33,327 bases of DNA from Desulfobacteraceae bacterium (lineage in GTDB: Bacteria > Desulfobacterota > Desulfobacteria > Desulfobacterales > Desulfolunaceae), in the NCBI GenBank assembly GCA_013619155.1, contig JABXKT010000046.1, positions 1 through 33,327 on the forward strand, read 5' to 3'. The position numbers were made by a program, and so were the translations under genes. The notes under the pieces were generated by a model. That model made no database searches, was not told the origin of the DNA, and saw only the letters and a program-made list of their open reading frames with translations. Shown here piece after piece: positions 23,686 to 31,501 of this stretch (position 1 is its first letter; each line of letters opens with the position of its first letter).

Positions 23686-25950
23686 ATGCTATTTTTGCAT
23701 CGATTCATCGCCATTTCCCTTCTCTACCTCCTCTTCTGTGCCAGCATCGCCTCAGCCGTCTCGCGTCCGGGCGACTCTCCGGTGAATATCACCGCAGATC
23801 GCCTGACCCACGACACCGCCCAAGGCACCTACATCGCCGAAGGAGACGTTTTTGTCACCGATGGCACCGTCACCCTCCATGCCGATCGCGTGACCTACCA
23901 CTTAAACACCGGTACGGCAGAGGCAGAAGGGAACGTTCGCCTCGTCTCCGAAGGAGAAGAGGTCTCGGCCGATGCCGTCACATACGCCATGGAGAGTCAA
24001 GAGGGCACCATCACCAACGGCACCGTTCTCATCAAGAGCCGAAATCTCTGGATCCAGAGCGACTCCCTTGAAAAACACGGCGAAAACCACTACACCGCCA
24101 AGCGCGTCCGGATCACCACCTGTGATGGGGATAATCCGGACTGGGCCATTTCCGGCCGCGACCTCGACCTCACCATCGAAGGTTACGGGACGGTGCGCCA
24201 CGTGATGCTTGAGACCGCCGGCATCCCCGTGGTCTACACCCCCTTTCTCCTCTTTCCTGTCAAGATCAGGAGACAAACGGGCCTGCTACCCTTAAGCTTT
24301 GGCTACTCATCACGAAAAGGGGTGGATATCATCCAGCCCCTCTTCGTCACCCTGGGTGACAGCATGGACGCCACTGTCTACACGAATTATATGCAGACCC
24401 GTGGCACCCGGATTGGGGTCGAATTCCGGTACATAGAAAGCGCCCTCTCCAAGGGGATATTTTCCGTGGACGGATTCACCGATCAAAAAATCGATGATGG
24501 CACCACCGACAATGCCGACTACGGCTACGGGGGCACCCCCACCCGCACCAACACGAGTCGCTACTGGCTCCGTGCCAAGGCCGACCAGGCGCTGCCCGGC
24601 GGATTCACCGCCAAACTCGACATGGACTGGGTGAGTGATCAAGATTATTTAAAAGAGTTCAAGACCGGCCCCGGGGGATTCACCGCCACCATGAAGGGGA
24701 TGGAGAGCCTCATGGGGCGCACCATCGAGGACTACACCGACACGGTGAGGAGAAACAGTCTCTCCGTAACGAAGACCACTGATGCCCTCACGGCAAGCCT
24801 CTCCGGCATCTGGAATGACAATGTCATCGCCCGCTCCCAGGATACGACAGACACCACACTTCAACAACTCCCCACCCTCACCATCAACCAGTCCCGGAGT
24901 GCCTTTATGGGCTCTTCCCTGCAATACTCCGTGGACGGTGGGGCCAGCCAGTTTTATCGCCAGGATCTCACCAGCACCACCCATGAGGGGAGCCGCACCC
25001 ACATCCTGCCCACACTCTATATGCCCTTTAAGGTGGGGGCCCTCTCCCTGGATCCCCGAGCCGGGCTTCGGGGCCTCTGGTGGGAAACCGAGACCCTTGA
25101 CCCTGAAAACCCTCTTTCAGGCACCCAGACGGCCCTCGTCCCCGAGTTCACCACAGACATCTCCACCGAATTCTTTCGAATCTTTAATCCCAAAGCATCT
25201 TGGGCCGACAAGGTGCGCCACCGAATCAAACCCACCCTCACCTACCGCTGGCAGGACAAACTCGATCCCCTTCTCTACCCGACCTTTGACTCGGTGGATA
25301 CCTTGAGTGGCAAAAACGAAATCACCTTAAAGATAGACTCCATCTTGACCTCGAAAAAGGGAGAGGGAAAGAGCCCGACCTACCGGGATTTCATCACGGG
25401 ATCCCTCTCTCAGACCTGGGACATCCAGGAGGAGCGGGAAACCGATGGGACCACATGGCGCAACGGACTCACCCAGCAACCCTTCAAACCCCTCTCTGCC
25501 GAGGTGACCCTTCGCCCCATCGATGCCCTCTCCCTCACCATGGATGCCACCTGGAGTTGGTACGAGTCCGAACTGCTCACCCAAAACACCACCCTTAATT
25601 TCGGGAAAAAAAAGGGCCCCCAGCTCAGCGTCAGCCACCGAAAAAAAAGAGACCCCTTAGAGAGCATCCACCAACGGCTCGGCATCACACCCAGTGCCAG
25701 CTACGACGCCTCCGAGAGCGTTGTGACCTCCCTTAAGATGGACCTCGGTAAAAAGGTCTCCCTTACCACCGCCTACGAACGCGATCTCTTAACGGGCCAT
25801 GACATCACCAAGAGTATCGGCCTCACCTACGCGGCCTCGTGCTGGTCTCTCTTCTCTGGATTTGAGACCTCCCCAGATGACACCCGCATTGTCTTTGGCT
25901 TAGAACTGACCGGCCTTGGCGGCTTTGAAAGCAGTTACAGCCCCCAATAA
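23686..25950 (+). CDS. lptD: LPS-assembly outer membrane protein LptD
   Basis: The beta-barrel that inserts lipopolysaccharide into the outer leaflet of the outer membrane. A signal peptide (residues 1-24, ending IASA) is followed by an LptA/OstA-like beta-taco domain (about 32-125: ITADRLTHDTAQGTYIAEGD and similar repeats). The LptD hallmark VRITTCDGDNPDWAISG follows, then the long beta-barrel to residue 754. A single Cys in the C-terminal AASCWSLFSGFE could pair with the Cys of ITTCDG. The length is normal for deltaproteobacterial LptD. No clear ribosome-binding site precedes the ATG, so the start is by signal-peptide fit. Transcription may continue into the NusG-like gene 53 bases on. Confidence 0.92.
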   Translation: MLFLHRFIAISLLYLLFCASIASAVSRPGDSPVNITADRLTHDTAQGTYIAEGDVFVTDGTVTLHADRVTYHLNTGTAEAEGNVRLVSEGEEVSADAVTYAMESQEGTITNGTVLIKSRNLWIQSDSLEKHGENHYTAKRVRITTCDGDNPDWAISGRDLDLTIEGYGTVRHVMLETAGIPVVYTPFLLFPVKIRRQTGLLPLSFGYSSRKGVDIIQPLFVTLGDSMDATVYTNYMQTRGTRIGVEFRYIESALSKGIFSVDGFTDQKIDDGTTDNADYGYGGTPTRTNTSRYWLRAKADQALPGGFTAKLDMDWVSDQDYLKEFKTGPGGFTATMKGMESLMGRTIEDYTDTVRRNSLSVTKTTDALTASLSGIWNDNVIARSQDTTDTTLQQLPTLTINQSRSAFMGSSLQYSVDGGASQFYRQDLTSTTHEGSRTHILPTLYMPFKVGALSLDPRAGLRGLWWETETLDPENPLSGTQTALVPEFTTDISTEFFRIFNPKASWADKVRHRIKPTLTYRWQDKLDPLLYPTFDSVDTLSGKNEITLKIDSILTSKKGEGKSPTYRDFITGSLSQTWDIQEERETDGTTWRNGLTQQPFKPLSAEVTLRPIDALSLTMDATWSWYESELLTQNTTLNFGKKKGPQLSVSHRKKRDPLESIHQRLGITPSASYDASESVVTSLKMDLGKKVSLTTAYERDLLTGHDITKSIGLTYAASCWSLFSGFETSPDDTRIVFGLELTGLGGFESSYSPQ

Positions 25951-26003
25951 ATAACGTTTAAGGATATACGGCCCCCAAATTTTCCAATGAAGGACCTTAT
26001 TTT

Positions 26004-26522
26004 ATGACACTTTTTGACCCTTTAAAAAATATGTGGTTTGCCCTGCATACACGAAGCCGATTCGAAAATGTGGTTTTCGACACCCTGACCAAAAAATCCT
26101 TTGAGGCCTTCCTCCCCACGATGAAGGTACCCAGCAAACGCAAAGACCGTCGCGTGGTTCTCGATGTCCCCTTCTTTCCTGGGTACGTCTTTGTAAAAAC
26201 AGGCCTCACCCCCGAATCCCACCTCTCCATCTTAAAGACCGTGGGGGTGGTCCGTGTCCTGGGATGCTCCCAGGGACCGGTGCCCATCCCCGAGACCGCC
26301 CTCTCCTCCCTTCGCATCATGGCCGCCGCCGACACAGAAATCTTTACATCCATGGCATTTATGGAAGGGGAGCCCGTCATCGTCATGAACGGTCCTTTAA
26401 AAGGTCTCACCGGGCTCTTTTCCGAAGATCTCGGCCAGGGACGCGTCATTGTAAACATCGATATCCTCGGGCAATCTGCCGCCGTTCACGTCTCTGAAGC
26501 CGATATCGATCGTATCTCTTAA
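26004..26522 (+). CDS. NusG/RfaH-like transcription elongation factor
   Basis: A 172-residue specialised NusG paralogue. The NGN domain begins MWFALHTRSRFENVVFDTL and continues with the RfaH/UpxY-like pattern KRKDRRVVLDVPFFPGYVFVK. The C-terminal KOW motif reads EGEPVIVMNGPLKGLTGLFSED. Such factors bind RNA polymerase and reduce pausing or termination in particular operons, often polysaccharide or LPS clusters. Here it follows lptD and no polysaccharide operon is in the window, so its target is elsewhere or unknown. AAGGA lies about ten bases before the ATG. A good terminator follows, so the gene ends its transcript. Confidence 0.88.
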   Translation: MTLFDPLKNMWFALHTRSRFENVVFDTLTKKSFEAFLPTMKVPSKRKDRRVVLDVPFFPGYVFVKTGLTPESHLSILKTVGVVRVLGCSQGPVPIPETALSSLRIMAAADTEIFTSMAFMEGEPVIVMNGPLKGLTGLFSEDLGQGRVIVNIDILGQSAAVHVSEADIDRIS

Positions 26523-26563
26523 ACCCATCAGCCTGGACGCAAAAAACCACAAAATATCGAGGA

Positions 26564-26601
26564 TGGGGAGATCCAAATAGAGCCTCCCCACTCAATTTTT
26601 T
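26564..26601 (+). terminator. Terminator after the NusG-like gene
   Basis: Stem TGGGGAG/CTCCCCA (26564-26570 and 26584-26590) with a 13-base loop, followed after five bases by six T residues. It lies 42 bases past the stop codon and just before the HU promoter. Confidence 0.75.
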
Positions 26602-26632
26602 ACACAAACCATTCAAAACTTCTCATAACCCC

Positions 26633-26661
26633 TTGACTTGCTATGGATTTACGTTTATCTA
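26633..26661 (+). promoter_or_regulatory. Sigma70-type promoter of the HU/IHF gene
   Basis: TTGACT (26633-26638) and TATCTA (26656-26661) are separated by exactly 17 bases. The start codon is 68 bases downstream, preceded by AGGAGG. This is the best promoter match seen in the window. Confidence 0.75.
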
Positions 26662-26728
26662 AGAGCGGTGCAACGCCTGCATGGCGTCAAGATATGAAAG
26701 ATAAGTCTTAGTATTCTCAGGAGGATGT

Positions 26729-27004
26729 ATGAATAAACTGGAGCTGATCTCCACACTTAAAAACGAAGCCAATATCTCCAAAGCGGAAGCTGCAGAGGTT
26801 GTTCAAATCTTTTTCGACTCAATGACCGATGCCCTTACCCGTGGAGACCGTGTAGAGATCCGCGGCCTCTGTTCCTTTTATGTAAAAGAGTACAAGAGCT
26901 ACACCGGTCGCAACCCCAAAACCGGTGATAAAGTGCTCATCAGCCCCAAGAAGTTGCCCTTTTTCAAGTGTGGCAAAGAGCTCAAAGAGCGCGTGGACTA
27001 CTAA
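26729..27004 (+). CDS. HU/IHF-family DNA-binding protein
   Basis: A 91-residue nucleoid protein that bends DNA as a dimer. The family pattern is clear: an N-terminal helical part (MNKLELISTLKNEANISKAEAAEVVQIFF), GDRVEIRGLCSFYVKEYK, then the DNA-contacting arm GRNPKTGDKVLISPKKLPFFKCGKELKERV. The IRGLCSF and GRNPKTG patterns resemble IHF-type subunits as much as HU, so it is left without a symbol. It has its own strong promoter, a good AGGAGG site and structured sequence downstream, so it is probably monocistronic and highly expressed. Confidence 0.92.
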   Translation: MNKLELISTLKNEANISKAEAAEVVQIFFDSMTDALTRGDRVEIRGLCSFYVKEYKSYTGRNPKTGDKVLISPKKLPFFKCGKELKERVDY

Positions 27005-27020
27005 CGCCTCTATTCGGATA

Positions 27021-27054
27021 AGACACCGTCATCTGCAAGGATCTGACGGTGTCT
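27021..27054 (+). terminator. Hairpin 16 bases after the HU/IHF gene
   Basis: A perfect 11-bp stem AGACACCGTCA/TGACGGTGTCT with a 12-base loop. No T-run follows, so by itself it is a weak terminator; it may stabilise the 3' end. Confidence 0.5.
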
Positions 27055-27078
27055 CCGACACCAGGTCGGGAGAGTCAA

Positions 27079-27149
27079 GGCACTGCCGGAACGGCGACTC
27101 ACAAGGGGAATTCCCCAAGCCGTTCCGAGTCACGTGCCCTTTTTGTTTT
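27079..27149 (+). terminator. Compound hairpin with T-run, probable terminator of the HU/IHF transcript
   Basis: Nested arms are GGCAC (27079) with GTGCC (27134), GGAACGGC (27088-27095) with GCCGTTCC (27119-27126), and an inner palindrome GGGGAATTCCCC (27105-27116). TTTTTGTTTT follows directly. A GACTC at 27096-27100 can pair with either of two GAGTC segments (27072-27076 or 27127-27131), which would give a competing structure. Confidence 0.65.
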
Positions 27150-27167
27150 AAAAAGAGGCCCTCCATA

Positions 27168-27331
27168 TAGAACCTAAAAGTTGCAAGCGTCCTTTGGCCG
27201 GATATGCAAGGCGCCGGACATGCAGCTGTAGTATTTTACCGCAATTGTCTGGTAACGCGGCAGATCTAAATACTTGTAATAGTAGCATTTTAACCATGAC
27301 ACACAGTGGTGAATGCAACTTTTAGGTAGAA
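27168..27331. mobile_element. MITE-like element in the holB leader
   Basis: Perfect 13-bp terminal inverted repeats CCTAAAAGTTGCA (27173-27185) and TGCAACTTTTAGG (27314-27326) bound 154 bases. They are flanked directly on both sides by TAGAA (27168-27172 and 27327-27331), as in a 5-bp target duplication. There is no transposase gene inside. The interior has a direct repeat GCCGGAYATGCA (27197-27208, 27213-27224) and nested short stems AGTATTT/AAATACT and TTACC/GGTAA. An alternative is a structured RNA leader of holB. Confidence 0.6.
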
Positions 27332-27372
27332 CACCCCTTTACGTCATCATCCAGACAGGTGGCACGAATTCT

Positions 27373-28389
27373 ATGCTTGAGAATTTTCGAGAACAGGACA
27401 AAGGTGTCTCCACCCTCTTGTCCATGGCAAAAAACGGTACCCTCCCCCACGCCCTGCTCCTCTCCGGACCACCGGGCACAGGCAAGACGGAGGCGGCCCT
27501 TACTCTGGCCCAGATCCTTAACTGCCGCGACCTCCCCGCCACACCGGACCTTCCCTTTGACACCCTGGCATCTCACCGCTGCGGCACCTGCCGGAGTTGC
27601 CGAAAAATAGAGGCGGGCACCCACCCAGATATCCGTGTCATCGAGCCAGACGGCCATTATATCAAGATTGCGCAGATACGTGATCTATGCAATACTCTGC
27701 TTGCTAAACCGCTGGAGGCATCCCACCGGATCATCCTCATCAAAGAGGCGGGGCGCATGAATCGCGAAGCGGCCAACGCCCTCTTAAAAGTGCTGGAAGA
27801 GCCCCCTGCCGGGACATTTTTCTGCCTGATGACGCATCAGCCCTCGGAGCTCTTGCCCACCGTTCTTTCACGGTGCCAGCTGGTTCGGTTTCGTCCCCTC
27901 ACCCTGGAGACGATTGCAAGATGCCTGAGCCAGGAATCCTCACTGTCTCCGCAGGATGCCGAGGCAGTGGCCACCTTAAGTGATGGTACCCTCACCCACG
28001 CCCAAAAAATACTCTCCGGCAAGGGGGGCATCGATGGATGGGTGATTCAGCGCAACTGGCTATTTTCGGCCCTTCCCTTACCGGGACGGGGTGATGTCTC
28101 CCAGGCCCTGGCCTTTGCCGAGGTACTGGGCCGGGATAAGGAGACGGCCTTAGAGGCCCTCTCCCTTATCGAGCACTACCTGCATGACCTGATGATGTGC
28201 AAGATAGATCCCGCGCGCGTGGGAAATCCCGATTTGATGCCTCAAATAGAAGCCGATGCGGCCCGGTTTGCCTTACCTCGCCTCACCGCCATGGCCGAGA
28301 CGGTTCAAGACACCCTTCAGCGTATCGAGGGCAATACCGTGCTTCGGCATACAATAGAGGTGATGGCCTTAACGCTAATGCAGGGCTAA
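27373..28389 (+). CDS. holB: DNA polymerase III subunit delta prime
   Basis: A clamp-loader subunit that opens the sliding clamp during replication. The 338-residue protein has Walker A GPPGTGKT (32-39), a zinc module with Cys51, Cys70, Cys73 and Cys76 (HRCGTCRSCRK), the stretch NREAANALLKVLEEPP, and the SRC-type motif LSRCQLVRFRPL. The ATG at 27373 is chosen because the family begins just before the FREQDKGVSTLL segment; a frame 20 codons longer starts inside the MITE-like element. A weak AGGTGG lies upstream. It starts the holB-ricT-metG run. Confidence 0.92.
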   Translation: MLENFREQDKGVSTLLSMAKNGTLPHALLLSGPPGTGKTEAALTLAQILNCRDLPATPDLPFDTLASHRCGTCRSCRKIEAGTHPDIRVIEPDGHYIKIAQIRDLCNTLLAKPLEASHRIILIKEAGRMNREAANALLKVLEEPPAGTFFCLMTHQPSELLPTVLSRCQLVRFRPLTLETIARCLSQESSLSPQDAEAVATLSDGTLTHAQKILSGKGGIDGWVIQRNWLFSALPLPGRGDVSQALAFAEVLGRDKETALEALSLIEHYLHDLMMCKIDPARVGNPDLMPQIEADAARFALPRLTAMAETVQDTLQRIEGNTVLRHTIEVMALTLMQG

Positions 28390-28495
28390 ACCCTTACGCT
28401 TTTCTTGTTATGTCCCGTGAAAACAGGACCTCGGTGCGTATGACCGAATATGGCAATACGCAGCCCTTTACACCCAAGCAGTGTGGCACAACCCT

Positions 28496-29311
28496 ATGGA
28501 AAAAGTAGTCGGCATTCGGTTTAAACCCGCCGGAAAAATATACGATTTCAACAGTGGCCCCTATGTCCTCAATGTGGGAGATAAGGTCATTGTCACCACC
28601 GAACAAGGCCTCGGCTTGGGCGTGGTGGCAACCCCTCCAGAACCCCTCGAGAAGAAAGAGATCACCACACCTTTAAAGAAGGTGTTTCGTCTGGCAACGG
28701 ACGAGGATGTCATCCAGCGCGATAAGAACATCCTCTTGGAGACCGAGGCCCACGACTTCTGTCAGAAGCAGGTGGAAAAACTAAAATTAGAGATGAATCT
28801 CTTTGCCGTCGAGAGTACCTTTGACACCAGCAAGCTCACCTTCTTTTTCACCGCCGACGGACGGGTGGACTTCCGAGAACTGGTAAAAATCCTCGTTCGA
28901 CAGTTTCGCCTGCGCATCGAAATGCGCCAGGTCGGCATTCGCAACCAGGCCAAGATGTGTGGGGGATTGGGGCGGTGCGGCCGGGAAATCTGCTGCTCAT
29001 CCTTTATCGAAAAATTCGAGCCCGTCTCCATTAAGATGGCCAAAGAGCAGGGACTCTCCCTTAACCCCACCAAAATATCGGGCCTGTGCGGACGACTAAT
29101 GTGCTGCCTTACCTTCGAAGACAGGACATATAAAAAGCTCAAAGAGAGCTACCCCAAGGTGGGAAAATTTGTCACCACCGACAAAGGGCGGGGAAAGGTG
29201 ATTCGTCACAATGTCATCGGCAACCGTCTCACGGTACGCCTGGATGAGGGGGGGGAGTACGAAGCAGAACTGATGAATGTCAGCCCCGACAAGCCCAAAG
29301 TCAAGGGATAG
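28496..29311 (+). CDS. ricT: PSP1-domain protein RicT (YaaT family)
   Basis: A PSP1-domain protein of about 271 residues, similar to RicT/YaaT, which in Bacillus acts with RicA and RicF in RNA processing; no such partner is seen here. The typical central region reads FTADGRVDFRELVKILVRQFRLRIEMRQVGIR, followed by the Cys-rich CGGLGRCGREICCSSF and GLCGRLMCCLTFE, which may bind iron-sulfur clusters or zinc. ATG 28496 (MEKVVGIRFKPAG) fits the family; a GTG five codons earlier is possible. Neither has a strong ribosome-binding site. It lies between holB and metG. Confidence 0.92.
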   Translation: MEKVVGIRFKPAGKIYDFNSGPYVLNVGDKVIVTTEQGLGLGVVATPPEPLEKKEITTPLKKVFRLATDEDVIQRDKNILLETEAHDFCQKQVEKLKLEMNLFAVESTFDTSKLTFFFTADGRVDFRELVKILVRQFRLRIEMRQVGIRNQAKMCGGLGRCGREICCSSFIEKFEPVSIKMAKEQGLSLNPTKISGLCGRLMCCLTFEDRTYKKLKESYPKVGKFVTTDKGRGKVIRHNVIGNRLTVRLDEGGEYEAELMNVSPDKPKVKG

Positions 29312-29380
29312 GAAAAAGAGACGCGACCAGCCACGTGCAGCCCGGTCAGCAATGACACCACTATTTGAAGATGCAAAGAG

Positions 29381-31318
29381 ATGAGATCCATGAATCAGAC
29401 TGATCCTTTTTATATTACGACACCCATCTACTACGTCAACGCCAAACCCCATCTGGGGCATGCATACACCACCATCGCAGCAGACGTGGTAAGCCGCTTC
29501 CACAAGATGCTCGGCGCCCCCACCTATTTCCTCACGGGGACGGATGAACACGGAGACAAAATTGCCGAGGCCGCAGAGCTCAACGCCTGCACTCCCAAAG
29601 AGTATGCCGACCAGATCAGCGCTCTTTTCAAGAATCTATGGCCCAAACTCTCCGTTGAAAACGATCACTTCATCCGAACTACCGATGAGAGCCACAAAAA
29701 AGTAGTGGCCGATGTCCTTCAAAAGATCTACGACAGCGGAGACATATACTACTCCGAATACGAGGGACTCTACTGCGTCGGGTGTGAACGCTTCTACCAG
29801 GAGCGTGAGCTGGTGGATGGCAAATGTCCGGACCACAAGAAGGAGCCCACACGCATCAAGGAGTCCAACTACTTCTTCCGCATGGGCAAATATCAGCAGT
29901 GGCTCATCGACCACATCGAGACCAACCCCGACTTCATTCGGCCCAAACAGTACAGAAATGAGGTGCTCTCTTTCTTAAAAGAGCCCTTAGAGGACCTCTG
30001 TATCTCCCGGCCCAAGACCCGTCTCACCTGGGGTATCACCCTCCCCTTCGATGAGAATTACGTCACCTATGTCTGGTTTGACGCCCTCTTAAACTACGTC
30101 TCGGCCCTGGGTTACCCCCATGACGAAAAATTTACCACCTTCTGGCCCAAGGTGCAGCACATCGTGGCCAAGGATATCCTCAAGACCCACGCCATCTACT
30201 GGCCCACCATGCTCAAAGCCGCGGGTATCCCCATCTTCAATACCCTCAACGTTCACGGGTTCTGGAACATGGGTGAGGCGAAGATGTCCAAGAGCCTGGG
30301 CAACGTGGCCAGCCCCGAGGGACTCATCGAAAAATATGGGGTAGACGCCTACCGCTTCTTTCTCATGCGAGACATGGCCTTCGGCCATGATTCGAACTTT
30401 TCTGAAGACTCCATCGTCAAGCGCATCAACTACGACCTGGCCAATGACTTAGGGAACCTCTTCTCCCGCGTGGTGGCCATGAGTTTTAAATATTTTAACG
30501 GCGTCGTCCCCGAGCCGGATGCCACCCTCATGGAGGAGCTCACCCTGGCCGACGATGCATCGGCAGCCCTTAAGATCTTCCAAAACGAAATGCCCCTCTT
30601 CGCCTTCGATCGTGCCTTAAAAGGGATCTGGGTCTTTGTGAGCCGCATGAACAAGTATGTGGACGAAACGGCCCCCTGGGATCTGGCCAAGGATGAGGCA
30701 TCGGCCCCCCGCCTTAAAACGGTGATGTACAACCTTCTAGAGGGACTTCGCGTGGTGGCGGGACTCATCTCCCCCGTCATGCCCGGCACAGCAAAAACCA
30801 TGCTGGCCCACCTGGGTATAGACGAGGCACCCCTTATGCTCTCCAGCTTCGAAACCTGGGGTGTCCTTCCCCCAAATGGAACCATCACCAAGGTCAAGGC
30901 CCTCTTCCCCCGCATCGAGATGAAAAAAGCCGATACCCCTGAGCCGAAGGCGGCCCCTGCCACGCAGGCGCTGAAGCCCCCCTTGAAACCCGAGATCAGC
31001 TTCGATGATTTCCAGGATCTCGACCTGCGCGTGGGCACAGTCCTCCATGCGGAACCCATTGCCAAGGCCAACAAACTCTTAAAGGTCACCGTGGACTTAG
31101 GCGAAGGCACCCCGCGTACCATTGTGGCCGGCATCGCCAAGAGTTACACCCCCGAAGAGCTCGAAGGCGCCCAGGTGGTCGTGGTGGCGAACCTCGCCCC
31201 GGCAACCCTCATGGGTGTAGAGTCCCAGGGGATGATTCTGGCCGCGACCAAACGCAAGGCCCTCTCCCTGGCCACCTTCAACTTAGACGGATTAAAGCCG
31301 GGAACTCCTGTCAAATAA
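29381..31318 (+). CDS. metG: Methionyl-tRNA synthetase
   Basis: Charges tRNA-Met with methionine. The 645-residue protein has HLGH (24-27), KMSKS (301-305) and a zinc knuckle CVGC...CPDH (Cys132, 135, 149, His152). A C-terminal tRNA-binding domain (about 545-645, from FDDFQDLDLRVGTVLHAE) is joined by a Pro/Ala-rich linker, as in many bacterial MetRS dimers. Either the ATG at 29381 or the one at 29390 may be used; the second has AGAG upstream. Unlike the CysRS-like half of the fusion protein in this window, both catalytic signatures are perfect. Confidence 0.97.
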   Translation: MRSMNQTDPFYITTPIYYVNAKPHLGHAYTTIAADVVSRFHKMLGAPTYFLTGTDEHGDKIAEAAELNACTPKEYADQISALFKNLWPKLSVENDHFIRTTDESHKKVVADVLQKIYDSGDIYYSEYEGLYCVGCERFYQERELVDGKCPDHKKEPTRIKESNYFFRMGKYQQWLIDHIETNPDFIRPKQYRNEVLSFLKEPLEDLCISRPKTRLTWGITLPFDENYVTYVWFDALLNYVSALGYPHDEKFTTFWPKVQHIVAKDILKTHAIYWPTMLKAAGIPIFNTLNVHGFWNMGEAKMSKSLGNVASPEGLIEKYGVDAYRFFLMRDMAFGHDSNFSEDSIVKRINYDLANDLGNLFSRVVAMSFKYFNGVVPEPDATLMEELTLADDASAALKIFQNEMPLFAFDRALKGIWVFVSRMNKYVDETAPWDLAKDEASAPRLKTVMYNLLEGLRVVAGLISPVMPGTAKTMLAHLGIDEAPLMLSSFETWGVLPPNGTITKVKALFPRIEMKKADTPEPKAAPATQALKPPLKPEISFDDFQDLDLRVGTVLHAEPIAKANKLLKVTVDLGEGTPRTIVAGIAKSYTPEELEGAQVVVVANLAPATLMGVESQGMILAATKRKALSLATFNLDGLKPGTPVK

Positions 31319-31361
31319 CTCCCAACCCATGGGGTGATAGGACCAGACACCCATAAAGAGA

Positions 31362-31385
31362 CACTCAGCCCCTTCGGGCTGAGTG
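31362..31385 (+). terminator. Hairpin between metG and the transpeptidase gene
   Basis: A perfect 10-bp stem CACTCAGCCC/GGGCTGAGTG with a CTTC loop lies 44 bases past the metG stop. No T-run follows, so termination strength is doubtful. Confidence 0.45.
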
Positions 31386-31501
31386 CTCGATACGGTCCGC
31401 CCATCCATGGACGCACCGACACGGCGCCTGGATATAAAAATTCGGTCACACCGTATCCGACATGGATACCGCTGTTCACCCCGAGACCTTCGACGAGATC
31501 T

